Origin: Wolfiporia cocos
Lineage: Eukaryota; Basidiomycota; Agaricomycetes; Polyporales; Phaeolaceae
Assembly: GCA_029448655.1 (NCBI GenBank)
Contig: JACCLO010000004.1
Coordinates: 3,844,001-3,908,000, forward strand
DNA: 64,000 nucleotides
Direction of reading: 5' to 3'
A program made the position numbers and the translations under genes. Positions within the stretch are counted from its first letter, which is position 1. Each line of letters starts with the position of its first letter. Of this stretch, positions 21,906-31,562 are shown piece by piece. The notes under the pieces were generated by a model, which was given only the letters and a program-made list of their open reading frames with translations, did not search any database and was not told the DNA's origin.

Positions 21906-22364
21906 CATCTCGACGATCAAGGTGTGCATCATTAACTGTTGCTTGTGACAGCGATGGTCCTTCACAATGTTGACTCTACGACAAGCAATGGGCAACACGC
22001 TGATTTCTCGGTTAATGCTTTGGCACCTGCGCGACCCGAGTTGACGTGCGGGTTCCCAAAATATCCGAGCCGACGTTTCGTGTGGTGTTTGACACAGCTG
22101 CTTCAACTCTGACATCGCTCGTGGCGGTGGACAGGCAGCATCGAAAGAGATAGCTTAGTGTAGAAGCCCTTGTATTGTAGTCTAATCGACACCAGCGAGG
22201 ACTGAGATCGTAATCTGATGTCTGATGACATCGCGGCAAGATGCCGGCGGGGCGATCAGGTCAGCGCGGCGATGAACAAATGGTAGACTCGAAAGACACG
22301 CCATGGCCACCCGCATCCTGACAACAACATCGACCAGCACCGCCCACCTCCCAGCCGCCTCCCA

Positions 22365-22863
22365 ATGAACGCGACCTCTGGCCAGCACAACAGCTCGCAG
22401 GATCAGGCATTCGGGTCCGTCTCACACCCTCGCTCGCGCCCAATCTGACAAGTCTCACGCGTCACCCGCTGCAGAGAGCACGCTGTCCGACCAGATGCGC
22501 CACGCAGGACAGGGACCTCACCGCTCCTCCCTGACCTTGACCTGCCCCAGTCCGATCTCGACCTCTCGTTGACGTTCGAGTCCATCTTGGCCGAACCAGC
22601 GAAGCAAGAGCCGGAGGATCCCGAGTAAGTCTCTGCTCGCCTTGCCTTGTCCGACGTGTCGCCCGTATCGACCGACGGTGTGCAACAGGGTGAAGAAGAT
22701 GCAGAAGCGCGCGAGCAACGTGCTCAAGCTCACGCAAGAAAACGAGAAGTTGCAGGCAGAGCTGAGGGCGATGAGCGAGAGGCTCGAGGCTGCCGAGCGG
22801 CGACAGAAGGAGCTCAACCAGCGAGCGGCTGCTCGATCGCAGGAACGCAACATATCATCCTGA
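22365..22863 (+). CDS. Small coiled-coil protein, function unknown
   Basis: Three exons (22365-22414, 22475-22624, 22689-22863) join in frame to 124 residues. The first 60 residues are disordered and acidic in places (LLPDLDLPQSDLDLSLTFES, PAKQEPEDPE). Residues about 65-110 form a strong heptad coiled coil (NVLKLTQENEKLQAELRAMS, then ERLEAAERRQKELNQ). A basic KKMQKRASN stretch precedes it but does not fit a bZIP basic region (no NxxAAxxCR). It may be a dimerising adaptor. No orthologue is recognised. Confidence 0.6.
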
Positions 22864-23772
22864 CACGATTTGCAACATTCTAACGGATATCCTATCCACA
22901 TCATCGTACGGTGGTACACGGCACCATACCTGCACATGAGACATAACATTTCCGTACAGTGTACCATTACTCGACCCTAGCTGCGCTCTGCCCATTCGCA
23001 TAAGGAACATTATATCCCATCTAATACACCCGCAACACGACCCGTTGATTAGAAGCCGTAAAGACTGTAGCCAAAGTCAGGCTGAGCATGCGCGAGTGGG
23101 CCAGGCGCGCGCTGCCAACGAGCTCGAGTATTGCAACGATAAGGCTTCCTGCTACCGTGACCGAGAAGGTCTTGGGACGCTTGCCTCTATTGCATGTATT
23201 ACCGCGATGTAAGGATTATATTTCAAAAGAATGATTCCGACAGAACAGTGCGATGAGACCGCGACACGATTGCAATGTGACGCCCCAGTCCTTATGGGAA
23301 GGGGCGCATCATGGTGTCGCTCACCTACTTTTTTCTTCCCCGCGTAGACTAAATAGCAGGCGTAGCTCGTTGTCCCCTTACTTGCGCGACGTGCTCTGCC
23401 AGACGCGTGCTATTTCCAACGAGACGTGTGTTTCGCAGCGCGTCCAGCGAGTCAGGCTTTCAAATTGGAGGCGATAGTTCGCAGCTACAAGAAAAGCGCA
23501 GACTCCAGACTCGCTCAGCTGAACAGTTCGCCTAGATCAGAAGCAACGGCCACGCCTGCGTTTGCGCGAGCGAATCATTAAAAGCTGGACGCGCTCGGAC
23601 GAGGCGCGCCCATCGCCCGGGCCATACCCCGCATCTTATCTACATCAGTTCACCCCGCTTTGCCCCTATAAAGCGCCCTGGGGCACCACATCTACCCCTC
23701 ACCCGCGCAGACTTGGCCTGCCACCTCATCGCCCACTTCCACCACTAGCCTAAGCAGCGAGACGACAACGCA
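22864..23772. other. Intergenic region upstream of the oxidoreductase
   Basis: About 900 bp with no recognisable gene. The last 200 bp before 23773 is C-rich and lies where the oxidoreductase leader should be. Confidence 0.4.
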
Positions 23773-25549
23773 ATGGCCAACAGACGTCCCTCCGTGTTGG
23801 ACTCGCCCGTGCCGGGCACGTTGGGCAACCGACGGCCGTCGGTGCTCGACTCGCCCGGCTCGAGGCGTCAGTCGGTCATTTCGTCGCGTCGCCCGTCCAT
23901 CGACCCGTCGAGGCTCGTCCCGATGGACAAGTTCAGTGCCAGCATCCACCTATGATCTCGATAGTTGACCGCTCTCTGCAGAACGTCCGCCTTGTCCGGG
24001 ACCGACCACTTCAACGTCCTCTTCGTCGGTGCCGGGAACATCATGTTCGGTGCGCAAAGTTTACGACGTGTCCGCGAGTGCGCGCTGACCGGTATGCCGT
24101 CCAGGCTCGGACGAGGGCCCCTGGAACCACTCCTTCCGCTTCGAGCAGTCAGTGTGCCGTGCCCGCCGAGTATGTTACCCGCTCACGCCTGCATTCACGA
24201 CAGCAAACTCGGACCGCGGCTCAAGGTCGTCGCGCTGATCGACCCGGCGATCGACCGCGCGACGTCGGTGCTGCAGAAGAAGTGCGAGACGTTCGTGCGC
24301 TCCGCGTACGAGAACACGCGCGTCTTCCGCACCCTCGAGGACTTTGTCAAGAACATGTCCCGCAAGGACACGCCCCGCGCGGTCATCGTCGGCAGCCCGC
24401 CCATGTTCCGCGGCACGCTGCAGACCGGGCGCGACATCGAGCTCCAGATCCTGCGCTACTTCCCCGGCGTCGCCATGTTCATCGAGAAGCCCGCCGCGAC
24501 GGGCCCGTCGAGCGAGATCGAGGAGGCGTTCCAGATCGCGAAGCACATCAGCGACAGCGGCACCATCTGCTCCGTCGGGTACATGCTCCGCTACCTCAAG
24601 GCGGTCCAGATGATGAAGCAGATCATCCACGAGAACAACCTGACCGTCATGGCCACCGTCGCCCGCTACGCGTGCGCGTACGAGGCTATCGCCAAGCCCG
24701 ACTGGTGGGACAAGTCCAAGAGGTGCGCACTCTCGAGCTGCGCCGCGGACTTTGCTCACGATGCCCCAGTGCCGGACCGGTCATCGAGCAGGGGACGCAC
24801 TTCTGCGACCTGTCTCGCTACTTTGGTGGCGATGTCGACATGACGACCGTGTCCGCTCACTCGCTCGAGTGGGACGAGAACGCCGGACATCTGTCGAAGA
24901 TGGTCGTCGACGAGTCGGCGATTCCTGCCGAAAACAGGATCCCTCGTGTCACTGCTGCGACCTGGTGCGTGCAAGCCATACTGATACTATCAAACATTCC
25001 AATGACGTGCGTACACAGGAAATACGAAAGCGGCGCCGTCGGCAGCTTCACCCACCTTGTTGCCCTGCAGGGTCACGACTACAGCTGTGAGCTGGAGGTC
25101 TACGCGGATGGTTACCAACTCAAGTGCGTGCTGAAATGTATGCGTATGTCAGGCCACTCATCGCTTTTGCAGGCTCGTGAACCCGTATGTCCAGCCCGTT
25201 CTCTACATTCGTAGGCCGGGCAACGACCATGAGGAAACGCATCGATTCCCTGATGATGATCCCTTCTTCTCTGAGGTGCGCAGCTCGAGGTTCGTGTTTC
25301 ATGATCGAACTCATTGTAGGATAGATCTCTGTCCTGATCGACAACATCGAAGACATTGAGGAGGACCCGGAGACTTCTACGATCCTCAGTTCGTTCGAGG
25401 GTGGGTCGCCGTTGCTTATGCACCATGCAGTGCTTGACGTCTTCCACGATTACACAGATGCGTGCAAGACCTATCAGCTCACCTGGGCGATTCGTGAGGC
25501 GACGGAGCGCAACCGCAAGTACAAGAAGGACAATACCATCCCAGAGTGA
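23773..25549 (+). CDS. Gfo/Idh/MocA-family NAD(P)-dependent oxidoreductase
   Basis: This is a predicted dehydrogenase with a Rossmann domain and a C-terminal alpha/beta domain; the substrate is unknown. The Rossmann start is HFNVLFVGAGNIMFG (GxGxxxxG-like). FGSDEGPWNHSFRFEHK follows across two introns, then LKVVALIDPAIDRATSVLQK and the Gfo/Idh/MocA hallmark MFIEKPAATGPS (EKP). GYMLRYLKAVQMMKQII and AGPVIEQGTHFCDLSRYFGG (with the catalytic-type H and D) follow, and the end is TYQLTWAIREATERNRKYKK. The first 45 residues are an unusual low-complexity leader repeating NRRPSVLDSP with several RRxS sites. The splice from this leader to the Rossmann exon is unresolved: the GTGCCAGC donor at 23936 is out of phase with the AG before AACGTCC. 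About 450 residues. Confidence 0.82.
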
Positions 25550-25719
25550 GGAATACAGAGGGAAGAAACAAAAGCAATTCATGGACATTGAACATAGAAT
25601 AAACCTGTCAATACCAATCTGTGTGTATGATACAGTGATGATTTTCCAAGCCGTACGCAGAAGATTGAATACCTGGGACTGCTGTCAATTACTGCCATTG
25701 CATTCGTTCTTGCGAGCAA

Positions 25720-26675
25720 TTAGTCTCGCGTGGACTGGGAAGGGCTATCTGCTCTCTGTCTCTTCGGCTCGGGGTCAGAGGGACTGCTTTCTCTCTGTCT
25801 CTTTGCGCTCGGACTCTCGCCTTTCTTTAAACGATCTTGCTCCAACTGCTTTCGCTTCTGTTCACGCTGAAGCCTCGCGCGCTCGCATTTTGCCTCAGCA
25901 TCCCACTCCTCCTGTAGGTGCTCCTTTAGTAACGGCATATTTTTGAACTCCTTGTAGCATCGCCAGCATGAAAGCGACTCCTTTAGAAAAGGTTCATACT
26001 GGCTAGGCCTCAGCTCGGACATCTGAAATATCATCAGGATACTGCCTCCGAAATAGAACTCCCCGGCGTCGAATAGCTCTGTGGCTTATCTAGATTCGGA
26101 GGCTGCAAGCAACTCACCGTGGCATACCAAGAAGGTTCTGCCTCAGGCCATGAGAGGATTTCCTCGAGTGGGAGGAAAAAGCCATGCTTGGGATGGAAGG
26201 AGTTGTAGTGCTTCTTGTTCTTCATTGATGGCGAGCATAGATCCGAAGAGACGACATGCAGATGAATGTGCCTGCGCGAATTCACGACTCAACCGCCGTA
26301 TAGCACAGCAAGCTCGACGCACTCCATAGACTGCACGGCGTGGAACCCGGTCCATATGCTCCACTTGTAGCCGAACCTGTTCAGCATCTCCGCCTCGATC
26401 TGCTCTCGCACGATCTTTGCGGCTGCGTCCAGCCGGTCGAGCACCTCCTTCGCCTGCGCCTTGTCGCCCTGCAGCAGCGTGCGGAGACTCGCGAGACGCC
26501 CCGCAGTCAGCGGTGGGACGATGCGCGGCAAGACCAGGAAGTGAAAGACCGATTTGGGGTACGCGTCGTAGACAGTTAGCGTGTGCTCGTCGTATTCGAA
26601 GCGGATGGTCGGCGGCAGTGACTGGGGATCTGCCTTGCGTGCGTATTTCCGCAGGACTGTGAGATGATTAGACAT
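25720..26675 (-). CDS. HNT3: Aprataxin-like histidine-triad protein (HNT3)
   Basis: This is a DNA 5'-adenylate hydrolase that repairs abortive ligation products. The first exon covers 26675 down to about 26335 (LTVYDAYPKSVFHFLVLPR, RFGYKWSIWTGFHAVQSM). A GTGCGTCG...CGCAG intron joins to the active-site triad EHIHLHVVSSDLCS (HxHxH). After a second intron, the C-terminal zinc finger follows (SCWRCYKEFKNMPLLKEHLQ, a C2HE-type finger). The tail is basic and Ser/Pro-rich (KRKQLEQ, AKRQRESSPSDPEPKRQRAD) and looks like a bipartite nuclear signal. Like yeast Hnt3, and unlike animal aprataxin, it lacks an FHA domain. The gene is convergent with the oxidoreductase. Confidence 0.9.
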
Positions 26676-27425
26676 TGATGTGTGCTGGGATCAATGGAGG
26701 CACAATCGCAGCTAGCAAGATGGCAGCAGAAAGCCAGTGCAGCATCTGCTAGAGCAACGTGCCGTCCGCGCATGTTCAAATTTAAATGTCGCTTTAGCTC
26801 GGGACGACGGGCGCAAACGGGTGTGTGACGTGTCGCGTCTGTTACATGTCACAGATACGACGCGTGATCTTGGCTACGCGAGACGCGGGCCCTCATCAAT
26901 TCGCACTTTTCTGTTTCTGAACCGACGCTGACATTCGCCACCTTCGAAGCATCAGTACTCTTTTTTTTCGTCCATGGAAACACTCCGGTGGCCCACCCTA
27001 GAAAGCAGAGGACACTGCTCGCGGGCCTTTACGCTATTTCGACAGGCTGAGGGAATAGTAACATCATCAAACTTGTTGTCTACGACAACCGCGCCGATAG
27101 GTGCTTCTATAGTCGACCATGGTATGTCCAGATCCAGCAGAGGTGAGAAGAAGCAGAACAATCGCTACAAAGCCATCATCACCGTACTGATTTGACAGCG
27201 ATATAAGTTGAGCACCTGTCCGTTGTGAGATTTAACATACATCAGCGCAGGAGATGAACATGATTTGAGGACGAGAGACACCGTGCCTGGGGCGATAATA
27301 GCGCGTGCAAGCCATGATACAGAATAGCAAATCGAATAACGTATGCGATATGAGAACGAGAGCGGGAACGGGACTGCCGCGAAAGCGGATGTACGGCACG
27401 AACGGGGCCATTGGAAGTGCGCCGG
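26676..27425. other. Intergenic region upstream of HNT3
   Basis: 750 bp containing the HNT3 promoter and the 3' end of the next minus-strand gene. Nothing else is recognised. Confidence 0.4.
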
Positions 27426-29247
27426 TTACGTCACCTCCAGGATGGAGATCTCGAGGATCCTGAACAGGGTCGCATCCTTCGAGTTCTCGTTCCACTCGAC
27501 GACTTCGCGCCAATTGACCGTGTTTGCCTCCTTCTCGCCAGCGCCAGCGAAGTTGATCATCATCTCATCGTCCGAGACGCCGCGGAACATGAGGAATAGA
27601 CGGTTGAAGACACATTCCGCGGTGACGGTGATGTCTACGGCCGCAGCGATCTTACTTGGTGACAGGAAACGATACGCGATATTGCGGTGTGCAGTGAATG
27701 ATGCGAGGTTGTTGCTGGAATAACATGAACGTAAGCATCATGCAGGGCTGGACGCGTTTCTACGTACTTGACGAATGTTGTTCGCGCAAAGACAGACAGA
27801 CCCAATTGATCCAGACAGCGCATTAGATGAGGAATGAAGTCGCGCGTCGACATAGCGAATCCATTCCGTGGGGCAACGAACTCTGCGGGATCGACCATTG
27901 CGGCGTCGGGTCTACAGCGAACACATAAGCCAAAGAGATCAGCAATGAATATGGGAACTCACATTGCCTCATAATACATTGATGTCACAACCATTTCCGA
28001 TTCAAAGTGCTCAATCGCGCCCCCAGGATGCGCACGCAGGAACCACTTCACTTTGTTATCATCAACCGGCTCAGCCGGCGGCCAAGTCGTCCCGAGTTTC
28101 CAATATGACGAGCATGACAGCGTAAGGTCGCAATATTGCTGCTGTGGTGCGAATAAGCTCAAGTGGCATTTCGCAGTCGGCGGTTTCGCCGCCACAGCGA
28201 GCTTGCCGATGACACGCGAGTCGACCATGAGATCCTGCGACACGTCTTGCGCATTGTTGAGGCGGGTGCCGCTGAAATCCATTTTGTGCGTGTCGCCGTT
28301 GTGTACGATATCGAGCTTGCCCCAGAAAGAGCCGTCTACGGTTGTGCCATCCTCCATTCGTGCCATGTCCAGCTCGTCGGAAGAGACGATGGTATCTAGC
28401 GCGACATGCTGACCCGGCGTAAGCTCCAAGCTAAATGTGGCGGGCATCTCCAGAACCGGAGGTGGTCTATGAGATGATGAGCATCGCCCACAGGACAATG
28501 CAGTCGAATCACATACGGGGGTGGTCTATGCACGCGAGGAATTCGTCAGCTGGCTATGGTAAGAGTGTGCCATAATAACGCACGGCGGCTCTTCTTCTGG
28601 TGGAGGGGGAGCCTCACTGACGATCTCCACTCTTAGACCCTGGACCCCCATAACCGCGATTTGGAAGGAATCTTCACTTGTCAACTATATGACTCCATCA
28701 GTCTGCAGTAATGGTGACGTTCAACGCAGACTGACATAGATCCAGGGTGTAGAGACTAATCGCTGCGATCATAATTAAAGCAGCAGATAAGAGAGTTACT
28801 GTGGGACCTACTGCAGCATGAATGGAGGCATATTCAATGGGTACTCGTAACGCGAACACAGCATCCGGTGGGGGCTTGATCCAATCCCTTGCCGATGCTT
28901 CCAGCTCCTTCGCTGATTGTCAGATTCTCGTTCGCAGGCACGATCCGTATGGACCATAGACGAACTCACATGATACGAATTCGGAAGCTACCTCGACATT
29001 GTCAGTGACACAAAGTCTGGAGGTGAGGGATCAATCACCATTCGAATCGTCTCCATCTCGCCAAACGCTAGTGTTAGTAGCCGCTGCCTTGTGAGGGCCA
29101 TCTGTGGTGGTTGCTCCTTGCCGCGACCGACCACCTTGCCCCAGAAGCTCCCTGAAGAAAAGCTCGCATGCGAGCCCCTGAAACGCGCTTGGGTGAGTGG
29201 TTGCCGTGCGGCAGGAACGAGGATTCATACGCAGGTGAGAGAAGCAT
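27426..29247 (-). CDS. Unrecognised multi-exon protein
   Basis: I do not recognise this family. It starts MLLSPAGSHASFSSGSFWGK after splicing a GTATGA...TTTCAG intron. Following exons contain MALTRQRLLTLAFGEMETIR with DPSPPDFVSLTMS, then EASARDWIKPPPDAVFALRV, then SFQIAVMGVQGLRVEIVSEA ending in an acidic PPPPEEEPP. A large exon is next (FSLELTPGQHVALDTIVSSD, KVKWFLRAHPGGAIEHFESE), then DFIPHLMRCLDQLGLSVFAR. The last exon is NNLASFTAHRNIAYRFLSPS, KIAAAVDITVTAECVFNRLF, LMFRGVSDDEMMINFAG, ending FRILEISILEVT. It has no signal peptide or membrane segment, and the sequence is mixed alpha/beta and well structured. About 400 residues; exact inner exon borders are partly unresolved. Confidence 0.6.
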
Positions 29248-29715
29248 GTCTGTGAACTTGATGAAGAGCGGAGAGGTGAAAACGTGAATGGGCGATTATC
29301 GAGATATATACAGGCGGAAAGCTGTGAAGATTGGGATCAGAGTCATGCACTTCGCGTTAATGGGTGGCTCGAAACACGAGGCAGATGGACACGAGGCAAT
29401 AGAAGTGACGGAAGGAATGCGGCGAAAGTGCTCACGGGCCAAATACATGATTTGGGAGATCCTGACTCGGTGCAGGATATATACTCAGACAATGATTTAT
29501 CTGCTTCGCTGGTGTCCCGTGCGCAAGTGAAGTTCCGAGGCCTGCTCGTCGCGTCAGATGGCGAGCACAACGTGCGCCACAGTGCGCGCTTGCATGGCTG
29601 AACTAGTCGACGCATGGATCCCGGTAAGTTCGGGATAGCCACAGAACGCACGTGGTTTCGTGTGCACTCGGCCCCGGCTCTCGTTTTCGGTCTCAACATC
29701 AGCTTTCTTCTCAAA

Positions 29716-30739
29716 ATGTTGCGCACCGCTCTGCGTTCTCAGCTCCGACCAGCGACCGCGGCCTCCTCGCGGAGCTTCGTCTCTACTGTCCTGTTGACAA
29801 AATCCTGGGAAAGCGTGCCCCTTAACGATCTAAAGAAAGAGGCCAAGAAGCGCGGCCTGTCTCCGTGAGTGCAGCGTGACCAGTCCTGAGCCGCGAACTG
29901 AAATAGCAGGACAGCTCGGGGAACAAGACGACCCTCATCACTCGCCTGCAGGAGGATGACCAGAAGAGATCTCTCACACGCGCACCTTCGGTAGCCCCGC
30001 AAGTGGCGGAGGTCGCGGCGAAGCGTTATGCGTCTACCGCTCCAGCTACAGAGGTGCCTGGCATCCCAGTGGCTGAGGCCCCGTCCCCGCTTCCCAAGAC
30101 ATATCCCAAGCAGATCTTGGATGTAAGATTACCCGACCTATCAAAACCGATCCCCGAGGAGCCAATTCAGATTGTACGTTCAAAGCCGTAACGTTTCTGT
30201 TATGTTCATTGCATTCTCACTCAAACGCATGATAGCCATTCCTTCCGGACATCTGGGATTCGTCCAGGATCAAGGCCGAGTCTGCACCCAAGTCAGCCGA
30301 GCCGGAAGTATCGACGCCCAAAGTTGTCGCGGTCGCCGGCTCAGCTACCCACCACGGCGGAGGACCCACCTACAGTCTGTCTCAGATCGAAGGTGACGAG
30401 TCCTTCGCATCGAGGACATCCGCACCCGGTGCCTCATCCTCCAGCTTCTGGGGCGATATTGCGGAGGTTGTCAAGCACCACGCCTCGCTCAAGCTGCCTC
30501 GTCCTCAGGATGCAGAGGCAATGTTCGATGTGGCAGAAAAGACGGAGACTTCGACAACTCAGCACAAGTCTTACTCGCGGACACTGGACAGGGATGAGAT
30601 AAATGGTGTATGGGCTCTACTGGGTCTTTTTGCTGGTACCTGGGTTGCCGCGGGCTATTTCAAGGCTCCGTCAAAATTCGCAGAACACGGTGCAGAAGTG
30701 GCAGAGAACGTGGAGGAGAATGTTTCAGGAGCACACTGA
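29716..30739 (+). CDS. Mitochondrial SAP-domain protein (AIM34-like)
   Basis: The start MLRTALRSQLRPATAASSRS is an Arg/Ser-rich mitochondrial presequence. A SAP motif follows (SWESVPLNDLKKEAKKRGLS, then GNKTTLITRLQEDDQKR), split by an intron ending GGACAG. A Pro/Ala-rich linker leads to PFLPDIWDSSRIKAESAPKS after the second intron. The last exon runs from about 30238 to the stop, with a single C-terminal membrane segment (GVWALLGLFAGTWVAAGYF). SAP modules usually bind nucleic acid. Yeast Aim34 is a mitochondrial SAP protein of unknown role, and this is the nearest named family I can offer. About 290 residues. The gene is in tandem with COA8-like, 145 bp downstream. Confidence 0.65.
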
Positions 30740-30884
30740 ACTGTAGTGCAATCCTATGTTGTTTGATATATTAAACCGCTACCCCACCCCATTTTTACCT
30801 TCACGATCCTCACGCCGGTTTGTTGTACGCGGATTTTACAGCGTGCTTTCATGTCGAGAATTTGTCGCCGAATAGCGGAATCAC

Positions 30885-31489
30885 ATGACCACTGTGGCTT
30901 TGTATGAAACCACCATGACCGCGGTGCTTGCCCGGGCACCCCGCCTGCGAGTCCGGTTATTTCACTCTTCGATAGTCTGCAACCATCTGGTTGGTCCCCC
31001 GGACCCCGTCTCACACCTACGGCCTGTTATCTACGACGATGACGTGCAGCCGCGCCGGACAAATGTAACACACCCGTATTCGCTCCGAGAATTCGGAGGA
31101 GACACAGAGGAGTACCAGTGGAAGATGCAGCGGCAGCAGCTGGACGCATTCAACCAAGCGTTCTGGGCGGACGTTAGTCTTCAGCTCGACTGGCACCTGT
31201 GTACCATCTCACGCATTGTGAATAGAGCAACTCGCGCTTCGAGGCGGCGAAGGGGGCCGTGCTCGAGAGCCTCCCCGCCTCGCGTTCTGACGAGGAATAT
31301 GAATTCGTGCTCTCCGAATTCTACAAGCGTTGGGTAGTGCAAGAGACGGCGCGTCAGCAAGAGTACAGCGCAGAATGGCGGAAGCGCAACTGGTCGAGCA
31401 TCGTGCTCGGAGCACGCCTATCCTACGGCAAGCTGATCGCGCGCATCTCGCACCCGTTTTCATCAAGCAAAGCTGATACAAATAATTAA
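30885..31489 (+). CDS. Cytochrome c oxidase assembly factor COA8 (APOPT1 family)
   Basis: This is a mitochondrial protein that helps complex IV assembly or protection. Exons 30885-31172 and 31226-31489 give 183 residues. After a presequence (VLARAPRLRVRLFHSS), the family core VGPPDPVSHLRPVIYDDD is clear (IGPPDxxSNLRPV in animals). HPYSLREFGGDTEEYQWKMQ with NQAFWAD follows, then a helical C-terminus (FVLSEFYKRWVVQETARQQE, WRKRNWSSIVLGARLS). The Met at 30915 is an alternative start with a better presequence. Confidence 0.82.
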
Positions 31490-31562
31490 TCCTACATCTA
31501 CATCGTGTCAACAGCAGCGAGCATAGCACTGAAATTGTCCTCTCTCCAGCAGCCTCTGCCCT

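Larger units (their letters stand above)
19393..22364. other. Gene-poor block with decayed reading frames
   Basis: Nearly 3 kb without a recognisable intact gene, in a window where genes otherwise sit a few hundred bases apart. Base composition is visibly more AT-rich from about 20550 to 22200. It includes a short direct repeat (20491-20520), an unrecognised 150-codon minus-strand frame (20627-21079) and a stop-interrupted frame (21433-21905). An old, degraded mobile element is possible, but I found no transposase motif, terminal repeat or target-site duplication. Confidence 0.4.

Noticed and set aside
24175..24759. 194-codon minus-strand frame
   Set aside because: Antisense of the Rossmann exon of the oxidoreductase; the plus strand has clear family motifs.
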